From NCBI GenBank assembly GCA_904502015.1, contig CAJGEA010000106.1:1-6589 (forward strand): a stretch of 6,589 nucleotides of DNA, given 5' to 3'. The translations under genes and the position numbers were made by a program. How positions within the stretch are numbered: the stretch's first letter is position 1; every line of letters begins with the position of its first letter. Of the stretch, positions 1-5,413 are shown in pieces. Origin of the DNA: an uncultured Clostridia bacterium (GTDB lineage Bacteria; Bacillota; Clostridia; Oscillospirales; CAG-272). Under the pieces are notes generated by a model. The model ran no database searches and was not told where the DNA came from. It was given only the letters and a program-made list of their open reading frames with translations.

Positions 1-35
1 CGACACCCCCACACAATAGCAACTTTAACCCACCG

Positions 36-141
36 ACAAATCCAAATTTGAAAACCACTCTGCCCTCGGGGGAGATGGTCGGCGCGTGGCAACCTGCCCC
101 GAGCCGGAGCCGTGCCGCAGGCACAAATCCAAATTTGAAAA
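36..141. repeat. 19-bp direct repeat pair flanking a GC-rich hairpin segment
   Basis: The 19-mer ACAAATCCAAATTTGAAAA occurs exactly at 36-54 and again at 123-141. Each copy contains the palindrome CAAATTTG. Between the copies lies a GC-rich stretch with an inverted repeat CTCGGGG (65-71) / CCCCGAG (97-103) and a short hairpin GTGCC-GCA-GGCAC (112-124). The contrast between the AT-rich repeats and the GC-rich core suggests a small inserted or duplicated unit. No coding sequence is convincing in 1-203. I cannot say whether it is a mobile relic, a regulatory site or the tail of an upstream gene's terminator region. Confidence 0.6.
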
Positions 142-181
142 TCAGTGAATGACTATGATATTTTTCTTCATTATGCTTCCG

Positions 182-213
182 TTCACACGAGGTTCAAAAA
201 AGCATGGTATACT
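182..213 (+). promoter_or_regulatory. Possible extended -10 promoter for the lipoprotein gene
   Basis: TATACT at 208-213 matches the -10 consensus in five of six positions. It is preceded by TG at 205-206, giving an extended -10 (TGGTATACT). A weak -35-like TTCACA lies at 182-187, but the 20-bp spacer is longer than usual, so the extended -10 would have to do most of the work. Transcription would start near 219-221, leaving about 50 nt of leader before the ATG at 270. This is inference from consensus only. Confidence 0.4.
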
Positions 214-255
214 ACAAAAAAAAGGGTGCCAATCCCTGCCCCAACCCAATATTCA

Positions 256-263
256 AAAGGAGA
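256..263 (+). promoter_or_regulatory. Ribosome-binding site deciding the lipoprotein start
   Basis: AAAGGAGA ends 6 nt before the ATG at 270. The same octamer precedes argF (2361-2368, minus) and argB (5211-5218, minus), so it appears to be the preferred site in this genome. It supports starting at 270 rather than at the in-frame ATG at 204, which has no such site, overlaps the putative -10 box and would place 22 charged and proline-containing residues before the signal peptide. Confidence 0.85.
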
Positions 264-269
264 TTTTCC

Positions 270-1184
270 ATGTTCTCACATAAGCATCTGTCTTTTCTGG
301 CAGCCTCTCTGGCGTGCGCCTGCCTGCTCGCCGCCTGCTCCAACTCCGACGGTGGCTCCGACCAAGCCGCAGACACCACATCCAACAGCACACATGCCGA
401 AAGCGTAATCCCGACCGAGCCCGAGGAAACGACCGACACCGCCCCCGAGTCCGATGCGGTCACCGAGGAATCCACCGAAGCAAGCTTCGAAATCGAAATT
501 GGAATCGAAACGGAGACCGATACCGAGACTGAAGCGGAAACCGAGCCCGAGCCCTTCCCTCCCGCCGTTACCTATCACACCATGCCGCTGTGGGGCAAGG
601 ACGATACCACCAGCCGTCTGGCCATTCTGGATTACCCTGAGGAGGCCGAGAAGGCTGACCGCATCGTGTTCCAGATCCTGCCCGCCGACACGAGCAACGG
701 CAAGCATGTCGATGCCCACACCGTCTTTGTGGACGGTGAAAGTCACATCCTCGTGCTGGCCTATACCCACAAGGAAACGGGCGATTACAGCATCGTCGTC
801 CTTCAGGAGAGATCCTACACCCGCGAAACCGCTACCGGAGATGAGCTGCGCGTTGTGGAGGCCAACTGCTACCGCCTCGGTTGCTCGAATACCCTCATTC
901 CCATCACGCAGGAACAATTGGCGTATGCCACCACTTACAACGGCGCGGGTCACACCCTCTCCTACACCGAGCAGACCAAATTCAGCCAGTTGGCGACCGC
1001 CACGGCACAGCTCAAGAACATCCAATACACGGGCGAGCATCTGCTCAGCGGTGTCAACACCGAGGAGTACGAGTTGACCGTGCTCTTTTCCCTCGCGGAC
1101 GGCGAAACGAAGATCAACATCCCCTTGACCGAGGTGCCCACCTTCTCTTGGGGCATCGTGGAAAAGTACACCAGCGTGAAATAA
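270..1184 (+). CDS. Predicted lipoprotein of unknown function with Glu/Thr-rich linker
   Basis: This encodes a 304-residue protein that I do not recognise as any known family. Residues 1-22 form a lipoprotein signal peptide: a short His/Lys n-region (SHKH), a hydrophobic core, and the lipobox L-A-A-C with the lipidated Cys at 23. Ser and Asn follow, consistent with anchoring on the outer face of the membrane. Residues 24-98 are low complexity and acidic (Ser, Asp, Thr, Glu), ending in alternating Glu-Thr/Ile pairs at about 73-96. This is probably an extended spacer lifting the domain off the membrane. Residues 99-304 look globular, with alternating beta-like stretches (IVFQIL, TVFVDG, HILVLAY, YSIVVLQ, YELTVLF) and two Cys at 200 and 205. 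The start at 270 is fixed by AAAGGAGA. It stands alone and is convergent with the arginine operon, so its neighbours give no functional clue. A secreted substrate-binding or adhesion-type domain is possible but unsupported. Confidence 0.85.
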   Translation: MFSHKHLSFLAASLACACLLAACSNSDGGSDQAADTTSNSTHAESVIPTEPEETTDTAPESDAVTEESTEASFEIEIGIETETDTETEAETEPEPFPPAVTYHTMPLWGKDDTTSRLAILDYPEEAEKADRIVFQILPADTSNGKHVDAHTVFVDGESHILVLAYTHKETGDYSIVVLQERSYTRETATGDELRVVEANCYRLGCSNTLIPITQEQLAYATTYNGAGHTLSYTEQTKFSQLATATAQLKNIQYTGEHLLSGVNTEEYELTVLFSLADGETKINIPLTEVPTFSWGIVEKYTSVK

Positions 1185-1185
1185 T

Positions 1186-1226
1186 GAAAGAGCGGCATCG
1201 CGCGATTTGCGCGATGCCGCTCTTTC
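1186..1226. terminator. Perfect 18-bp stem-loop after the lipoprotein gene
   Basis: Bases 1186-1203 and 1209-1226 are exact reverse complements, starting GAAAGAGCGGC and ending GCCGCTCTTTC, around the 5-nt loop GATTT. The element begins 2 nt after the TAA stop at 1182-1184. A long T-run is missing, since the only T-rich part (TCTTT) lies inside the stem. It may therefore work as an imperfect intrinsic terminator, possibly for both strands, or as a 3' end-protecting hairpin. Confidence 0.7.
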
Positions 1227-1296
1227 GACGCCGTGAAGCCTCGCCTCACTCGGCAGAAGGGCCTCAGCCACTATTTCAAAAAGTTTTTTAAGGATT

Positions 1297-1353
1297 CTCA
1301 AGGTACGTTTTCTCGAAAAAGTACCTTGAGTTGGGCTTGGGGCAACGCCCCAA
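1297..1353 (-). terminator. Two hairpins downstream of argF, probable operon 3' end
   Basis: Leaving argF on the minus strand, the first structure is TTGGGGC-GTT-GCCCCAA (1353-1337, 7-bp stem). The second is CTCAAGGTAC / GTACCTTGAG (arms 1330-1321 and 1306-1297) with a 14-nt loop that can pair further through TTTT and AAAA. After it comes an A/T-rich stretch (1271-1296) including AAAAAAC TTTTTG on the minus strand. None has a clean hairpin plus T-run, so termination is likely but not certain. The arrangement resembles the gap after argJ. Confidence 0.5.
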
Positions 1354-1361
1354 TATAATCA

Positions 1362-2351
1362 TCAATCCGCCAGTGTGGCCGCCATGACGGCCTTGATGGT
1401 GTGCATGCGGTTCTCGGCCTCGTCGAAGACGATGGAGGCGGGGGACTCGAACACCTCGTCGGTAACCTCCATGCAGTCAATGCCGAACTTCTCGTGGATC
1501 TGTCGGCCGACCGTCGTACCGAGGTCGTGGAAGGCGGGGAGGCAATGCATGAAGCGGCACTGCTCGCCGGCGTTCTGCATGAGCGCGGATGTGACGCGGT
1601 AGGGGGTTAGCTCCTCAATGCGCTCCTGCCATACCGAATCAGGCTCACCCATGGACACCCACACATCGGTGTAGATGACGTCCGCCCCCTTGGTGGCGGT
1701 CATGGGATCCTCGATGAACTCCAGAACCGCGCCCGTTTCCTTGGCAACCGCCTCGCACTGCGCGACCAGCTCGGCGTTGGGGAAATACTTACGGGGGGCG
1801 CAGGCCACAAAGTGCATACCCATCTTGGCACAGCCCACCATGAGGGAGTTGCCCATATTGTAGCGAGCGTCACCCATGTAGACCAGCTTCTTGCCCTTCA
1901 GCTCTCCGAAATACTCACGGATGGTGAGGAAATCGGCGAGGATCTGGGTGGGGTGGAACTCGTTGGTCAGGCCGTTCCACACGGGAACGCCGGCGTAGCG
2001 GGCGAGATCCTCCACGATCTCCTGCCCGAAGCCACGGTACTCGATGCCGTCGTACATACGGCCCAGCACGCGGGCGGTGTCGGCGATGCTCTCCTTCTTG
2101 CCGATCTGCGAGCCCGTGGGATCGAGATAGGTGGGATGCATACCGAGATCGGCCGCCGCCACCTCAAAGGCGCAACGGGTACGGGTACTGGTCTTCTCAA
2201 AGATCAGCGCGATGGACTTTCCCTCGCACAGACGGTGGGGAATGCCCGCCTTTTTCTTTGCCTTCAGCTCGGCGGCCAGATCCAGTAGCGCCGCGATCTC
2301 AGCGGGCGTAAAATCAAGCAGCTTCAAAAAGCTCTTTCCATGAAACGACAT
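1362..2351 (-). CDS. argF: Ornithine carbamoyltransferase
   Basis: Cytoplasmic enzyme joining carbamoyl phosphate to ornithine to give citrulline, the sixth step of arginine synthesis. The 329-residue length is normal for the family. Visible signatures in order are the carbamoyl-phosphate loop STRTR at 55-59 (within EKTSTRTRCAFE), HPTQ at 133-136 followed by ILADFLT, GDARYN at 160-165, the ornithine-binding SMG loop at 233-235, and the catalytic HCLP at 269-272. The C-terminus FESPASIVFDEAENRMHTIKA is also typical. The SMG loop and STRTR favour ornithine over N-acetylornithine or putrescine as substrate. The start at 2351 is set by AAAGGAGA 9 nt upstream; longer in-frame starts run into the hairpin repeat. 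It ends in tandem TGA TGA stops. As the last gene of an arg operon it is assigned as the anabolic enzyme (argF) rather than arcB; sequence alone cannot exclude arcB. Confidence 0.96.
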   Translation of the reverse strand: MSFHGKSFLKLLDFTPAEIAALLDLAAELKAKKKAGIPHRLCEGKSIALIFEKTSTRTRCAFEVAAADLGMHPTYLDPTGSQIGKKESIADTARVLGRMYDGIEYRGFGQEIVEDLARYAGVPVWNGLTNEFHPTQILADFLTIREYFGELKGKKLVYMGDARYNMGNSLMVGCAKMGMHFVACAPRKYFPNAELVAQCEAVAKETGAVLEFIEDPMTATKGADVIYTDVWVSMGEPDSVWQERIEELTPYRVTSALMQNAGEQCRFMHCLPAFHDLGTTVGRQIHEKFGIDCMEVTDEVFESPASIVFDEAENRMHTIKAVMAATLAD

Positions 2352-2360
2352 AATGGTAGA

Positions 2361-2368
2361 TCTCCTTT
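2361..2368 (-). promoter_or_regulatory. Ribosome-binding site of argF
   Basis: The minus strand reads AAAGGAGA here, 9 nt before the ATG at 2351. It selects the MSFHGKSF start over the in-frame upstream codons at 2391 and 2450, which lie before or within the hairpin repeat. Confidence 0.85.
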
Positions 2369-2398
2369 GGATTATTGGATATAGGAACGACTGCATTT

Positions 2399-2498
2399 CC
2401 CCTCTCACCCGACTTCGTCGGGAGCTCTCCCATGGGGAGAGCCTTATCAAAGCCTCTCCCTCCGGGAGAGGTGGCGCGCGGTAGCGCGACGGAGAGGG
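2399..2498. repeat. Multi-hairpin intergenic repeat between argD and argF
   Basis: Four adjacent hairpins are visible: CCCGAC-TTC-GTCGGG (2408-2422), GCTCTCCC-ATG-GGGAGAGC (2424-2442), CCTCTCCC-TCC-GGGAGAGG (2453-2471) and CGCGC-GGTA-GCGCG (2475-2488). The outer ends also pair: CCCTCTC (2400-2406) with GAGAGGG (2492-2498). The whole could thus fold as one closed multi-branched structure. It fills most of the 165-bp gap and resembles a dispersed intergenic repeat I associate with clostridial genomes; copy number cannot be seen from one window. Translation of the region gives a spurious peptide, not a gene. Confidence 0.8.
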
Positions 2499-2516
2499 TG
2501 GAATTACGATCGAGTA

Positions 2517-3698
2517 TTAGCAATGGCTCGCCAGCTCGGCGCACACCGCCTTGACGGTGTCAATGGCCTCGGTCAGTACCGCGTCGGGGATATTGAGCGC
2601 GGGCAGGAGGCGAACCTTGTGCTTGGCGGTGAGGCAGAGTACGCCGCGTGCCATGCAAGCCTTGACAACGTCCCCTGCAGGGGCAACCGTCTCGATACCG
2701 ACCATCAGACCCATGCCGCTGACCGACCGGATGCCCTCGCGGCCCTCCAGCGTCTCACGGATGAAGTCGCTCTTTCTCCGCACATCCTGCAAAAAAGCAT
2801 CGTCCAGCCGCTCGATAACGCTGATCGCGCCCGCGCAGGCGACGGGATTGCCGCCGAACGTGGAGCCGTGGTCACCGAAGCCCAGCACGTCCTGCACCTT
2901 TTCGGACAGAAGCGTCGCGCCCAGCGGCAGACCGCCGCCGATACCCTTCGCGGTGGAAACCACGTCGGGCTGAATGCCGTACTGCATATAGGCGTAGAGG
3001 CTGCCCGTGCGGCCGTTGCCCGTCTGCACCTCGTCGATCATGAGCACGATGTCATGCTCCTTCGCGTACGCGGCAACCTTCTCGACGAACTCGCGCTCCA
3101 GCGTGAGCACACCGCCTTCGCCCTGCACGCATTCGAGAAGAACGCCTGCCGCCTTGACCGACTCGACGACGGCGCGCCAGCCCTCAAAATCATTGGCGGG
3201 GGCATGGACAAAGCCGGGAGTCAGGGGTTGGAACAGCTCGTGGTAGTGATCCTGTCCCGTGGCCGCCAGGGTGGTCAGGGTGCGGCCGTGGAAGCTGTTT
3301 TCCAGCGTGACGATGGTGTAGTGATCCGCGCCCTTATGCTCGGCGGCGTACTTGCGCGCCACCTTGATGGCGCACTCGTTTGCCTCGGCACCCGAGTTGC
3401 AGAAGAACACCTTGCTCATACCCGTGCGGGTGCAGAGCATTTCGGCAAGGCGAGCGCAAGGCTCGGTGTAGTAGAGGTTGGACATATGCTGAACGCGGCC
3501 GAGCTGAGCGGTCACGGCGGCGATCCACTCGTCGTCGGCAATGCCGAAGGCGGTCACGCCGATGCCCGATCCCATGTCGATGTAGCGGTTGCCTTCGCTA
3601 TCATAGACCTCACTTCCCTTTCCCGTGACGATCTCGACGGGGAAACGGTTGTAGGTATTGGCCACGTATTGCTTATCTTTGGCTTGGATGTTGTTCAT
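2517..3698 (-). CDS. argD: Acetylornithine aminotransferase
   Basis: PLP-dependent class III aminotransferase that moves an amino group from glutamate to N-acetylglutamate semialdehyde, making N-acetylornithine. Cytoplasmic, 393 residues, the usual length. Motifs in order: the N-terminal segment with YNRFPVEIV and GxxVYDSEGNRYIDMGSGIGV; the phosphate-binding NSGAEANE at 101-108; FHGRT at 136-140; QGEGG at 192-196; IDEVQTG with the pyridine-nitrogen Asp at 222; the Schiff-base lysine K251 in STAKGIGGGLPLGA; and STFGGNP at 279-285. The start at 3698 has AGGA 7 nt upstream, and that site overlaps the stop codon of the membrane-protein gene ahead of it, so the two are almost certainly co-transcribed and perhaps translationally coupled. 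Related enzymes (succinylornithine or GABA aminotransferases) share these motifs; the arg operon context settles the call. Confidence 0.96.
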   Translation of the reverse strand: MNNIQAKDKQYVANTYNRFPVEIVTGKGSEVYDSEGNRYIDMGSGIGVTAFGIADDEWIAAVTAQLGRVQHMSNLYYTEPCARLAEMLCTRTGMSKVFFCNSGAEANECAIKVARKYAAEHKGADHYTIVTLENSFHGRTLTTLAATGQDHYHELFQPLTPGFVHAPANDFEGWRAVVESVKAAGVLLECVQGEGGVLTLEREFVEKVAAYAKEHDIVLMIDEVQTGNGRTGSLYAYMQYGIQPDVVSTAKGIGGGLPLGATLLSEKVQDVLGFGDHGSTFGGNPVACAGAISVIERLDDAFLQDVRRKSDFIRETLEGREGIRSVSGMGLMVGIETVAPAGDVVKACMARGVLCLTAKHKVRLLPALNIPDAVLTEAIDTVKAVCAELASHC

Positions 3699-3708
3699 GA
3701 TCTGATCC

Positions 3709-4260
3709 TCACTTTCGTTTTTTGGTGGCGGGACGGGATGCCTTCATGCGTGCACGGTGAGCCTTTTTCTTCTCTGCCTTACGGCGGCGATCCTTTCGCC
3801 ATTGCTTGAAGTCGTCCAGCATATAACCCTCGATCCTTCGGCCCGTGTACCGCTCAATCAGTTTGCGCGCGCGGCGGGTGCGGATCATTTCGGCCTTTTT
3901 GTAGAAGCAGGGCTTGCCTGTCGGTTTGCCACGAATCCGAAACACATCAAAGATGTACGGGATCGTATCGGTGGTCGTATCATCATATTGAATCTCCACT
4001 CGGGTCACCGTGCGCCACGGAATATACTCACTTGAAAATCCGAGCAGATAAAAAATCCGCAGACCCTCGTCTGTCATGATATAAAAGCAGGGAAAAAACA
4101 AGATAAAACCCACGGGCATAAGAGACAAAACAGCAAAAAACACGCCAAAGCCCATCTCGCCTTCGGTAAAGCAGACTTGGCAAGTGAACCCGATAAATAG
4201 TTCGACCAATAGGAACACCAAGGTCCGCCGATCCAAAAACAAATGTTTCTTTATCTTCAT
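3709..4260 (-). CDS. Small two-pass membrane protein with PH-like segment, unknown function
   Basis: This is a 183-residue protein that I do not recognise by name. Residues 1-12 are basic (MKIKKHLFLDRR). Two hydrophobic segments follow at about 13-31 and 37-61, separated by a short acidic turn (TEGEMG). The next part, about 62-125, begins MTDEGLRIFYLLGFSSEYIPW and continues RTVTRVEI. This resembles the strand pattern of bacterial PH-like (DUF304/YdbS-type) domains that sit after two membrane helices, but this is my pattern match only. Residues 126-183 are strongly basic and probably helical, ending in a Lys/Arg tail. Both termini would be cytoplasmic by the positive-inside rule. It sits between argB and argD, 10 bp before argD. 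Start choice is uncertain: the ATG at 4260 has no clear ribosome-binding site, whereas the in-frame ATG at 4320 (203 residues) has AAGGGGAG 4 nt upstream but reads through a repeat palindrome. Confidence 0.75.
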   Translation of the reverse strand: MKIKKHLFLDRRTLVFLLVELFIGFTCQVCFTEGEMGFGVFFAVLSLMPVGFILFFPCFYIMTDEGLRIFYLLGFSSEYIPWRTVTRVEIQYDDTTTDTIPYIFDVFRIRGKPTGKPCFYKKAEMIRTRRARKLIERYTGRRIEGYMLDDFKQWRKDRRRKAEKKKAHRARMKASRPATKKRK

Positions 4261-4286
4261 TTTTGAAGGTTCTTGAAAGGGGGTGT

Positions 4287-4318
4287 GGGGGAAAACTTCT
4301 TGCAAGAAGTTTTCCCCC
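4287..4318. repeat. Perfect 32-nt palindrome between argB and the membrane-protein gene
   Basis: Bases 4287-4302 (GGGGGAAAACTTCTTG) are followed directly by their exact reverse complement at 4303-4318. In RNA this would form a long hairpin, with a loop of a few bases opened from the centre. On the minus strand it starts 12 nt after the argB stop, and CACACCCCC rather than a T-run follows, so it is not a standard intrinsic terminator. The possible start codon at 4320-4318 overlaps the palindrome by one base. Confidence 0.85.
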
Positions 4319-4330
4319 ATCGTACTCCCC

Positions 4331-5203
4331 TTACGCGTTCTCCCCAACCACCATGCTACCTGCACCTTCGTCGGTGAGGAGCTCCATGAGGATGGCGTGG
4401 GGGATGCGGCCGTCCATGATGGTGACGGTGCGAACGCCCGAGTTGATGGCATCGATGCAGCAGTCCACCTTGGGGATCATGCCGCCCGAAATGACGCCCT
4501 CAGCCTTGAGCTGCTTGGCCTCGGGAATGGTGACGTTGGTGATGAGGGTGGAGGGGTCGTCCTTATCGCGGAGGATGCCCGCCACGTCGGTCATCATAAT
4601 GAGACGAGCCGCGCCGAGCGCGCCCGCGATACGGGCGGCGGCGGTGTCGCCGTTGATGTTGTAGGAATTTCCCTCGTGGTCGCTCGCCACGGTGGAAATG
4701 ACGGGAATGTAATTCTTCTCCAGCAGGTCGGTGATGGGCTTGGCGCGCACCTTGGTGATCTCGCCGACGTAGCCCAGTCGCTCGTCCTTGATTCTCGCCT
4801 CGATGATACCGCCGTCCATGCCCGACAGACCAACGGCGTGACCGCCCTTCATCTGCAGGAGGGTGACGAGGGATTTGTTGACCTTGCCCGCCAGCGCCAT
4901 CTGCACGATGTCCATAGTTTCCTTGTCAGTGACGCGCAAGCCGTCCACGAACTTGGGTTCCTTGCCCAACTTCTTCATGAGGTCGCTGATCTCGGGGCCG
5001 CCGCCGTGTACCAGCACGACCTTGACACCGATCAGCCACAGAAGCGCAATGTCCTCCATGACCTGCTGCTTGAGTTGCTCATCGATCATGGCGTTGCCGC
5101 CGTATTTAACTACAATGACCTTGCCTACGTACTGCTTGATATAGGGCAGAGCCTGGGTCAGCACCTCGGCGCGCTGGGCATTGGAAAACATATTGTCGTT
5201 CAT
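4331..5203 (-). CDS. argB: Acetylglutamate kinase
   Basis: Phosphorylates N-acetylglutamate with ATP to N-acetylglutamyl phosphate, the second and usually controlled step. Cytoplasmic amino-acid-kinase fold, 290 residues, normal length. Motifs: KYGGNAM at 33-39 with the catalytic K33; HGGGPEI at 66-72; FVDGLRVT at 85-92 including the substrate-binding R90; NINGD at 182-186; MTDVAG at 204-209; and GGMIPK at 240-245. About 28 residues precede the first core strand (RAEVLTQALPYIKQYVGK), matching the N-terminal helix of hexameric, arginine-inhibited kinases; feedback inhibition is therefore inferred. The start at 5203 has AAAGGAGA 7 nt upstream; the longer in-frame start at 5251 lacks one and would encode repeat sequence. 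A 210-bp gap separates it from argJ, unusually long for an operon interior. Confidence 0.96.
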   Translation of the reverse strand: MNDNMFSNAQRAEVLTQALPYIKQYVGKVIVVKYGGNAMIDEQLKQQVMEDIALLWLIGVKVVLVHGGGPEISDLMKKLGKEPKFVDGLRVTDKETMDIVQMALAGKVNKSLVTLLQMKGGHAVGLSGMDGGIIEARIKDERLGYVGEITKVRAKPITDLLEKNYIPVISTVASDHEGNSYNINGDTAAARIAGALGAARLIMMTDVAGILRDKDDPSTLITNVTIPEAKQLKAEGVISGGMIPKVDCCIDAINSGVRTVTIMDGRIPHAILMELLTDEGAGSMVVGENA

Positions 5204-5210
5204 GATATCT

Positions 5211-5218
5211 TCTCCTTT
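5211..5218 (-). promoter_or_regulatory. Ribosome-binding site of argB
   Basis: The minus strand reads AAAGGAGA, 7 nt before the ATG at 5203. It selects the MNDNMFSN start over the in-frame upstream ATG at 5251 and the internal ATG at 5191. Confidence 0.88.
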
Positions 5219-5230
5219 AGGAAACGATTT

Positions 5231-5401
5231 GCAGGGGCATCGTCCCTGCACCCCACCAACCTTTTCTTGAAAGAAAAGGTTGGATCAAAAGAACTTTCCG
5301 CAATTCAATTTATTAAGGTTTTTGAGATTCCAAAGAACTTTTTTCTGCGATGTTCACATCGCGAAGTTCATTTGGCGGGGTCAAGGGGTGGAACCCCTTG
5401 A
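5231..5401. repeat. Composite hairpin repeat filling the argJ-argB gap
   Basis: In plus-strand order: GCAGGG / CCCTGC (5231-5236, 5244-5249); CCAACCTTTTCTT / AAGAAAAGGTTGG (5256-5268, 5271-5283, 13-bp arms with a 2-base centre); GCGATGT-TC-ACATCGC (5347-5362), nested inside an outer GAACTT / AAGTTC pair (5335-5340, 5364-5369); and TCAAGGGG-TGGAA-CCCCTTGA (5381-5401). The 10-mer AAAGAACTTT is repeated at 5288-5297 and 5332-5341. No gene fits in 5204-5413. The modules look like assembled dispersed intergenic repeats. They could act as terminators, mRNA-processing or stability elements; none has a convincing T-run on the minus strand. Confidence 0.8.
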
Positions 5402-5413
5402 TAAGCCGTTCCC

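Noticed and set aside
145..408. An 87-codon plus-strand frame overlapping the lipoprotein start
   Set aside because: It runs out of frame through the signal-peptide coding region and becomes Pro/Thr-rich, with no ribosome-binding site of its own.
276..1301. A 341-codon open frame on the minus strand opposite the lipoprotein gene
   Set aside because: It lies over a plus-strand gene with a clear ribosome-binding site, lipobox and terminator-like stem, runs through that stem, and shows no recognisable motif; it is a product of GC-rich antisense codons.
2314..2544. A 76-codon minus-strand frame across the argD-argF gap
   Set aside because: It is the translation of the multi-hairpin repeat, overlaps both neighbours out of frame and has no ribosome-binding site.
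2523..3809. A 428-codon open frame on the plus strand opposite argD
   Set aside because: ArgD on the other strand carries every family motif. This frame is Ala/Gly/Val/His/Leu-rich shadow coding with no start signal.
5307..5333. A possible internal minus-strand promoter for argB (TTGGAA and TAAATT)
   Set aside because: The spacer is about 15 bp and both boxes match poorly; the AT-rich patch is better explained as part of the repeat mosaic.
4283..5401. A 372-codon open frame on the plus strand opposite argB
   Set aside because: It is antisense to a clearly functional argB and extends into both hairpin gaps; no domain is recognisable.
5204..5413. CRISPR-like or riboswitch content in the repeat-rich gaps
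   Set aside because: There are no regularly spaced identical repeats with unique spacers, and no conserved riboswitch core that I can recognise; only independent hairpins.
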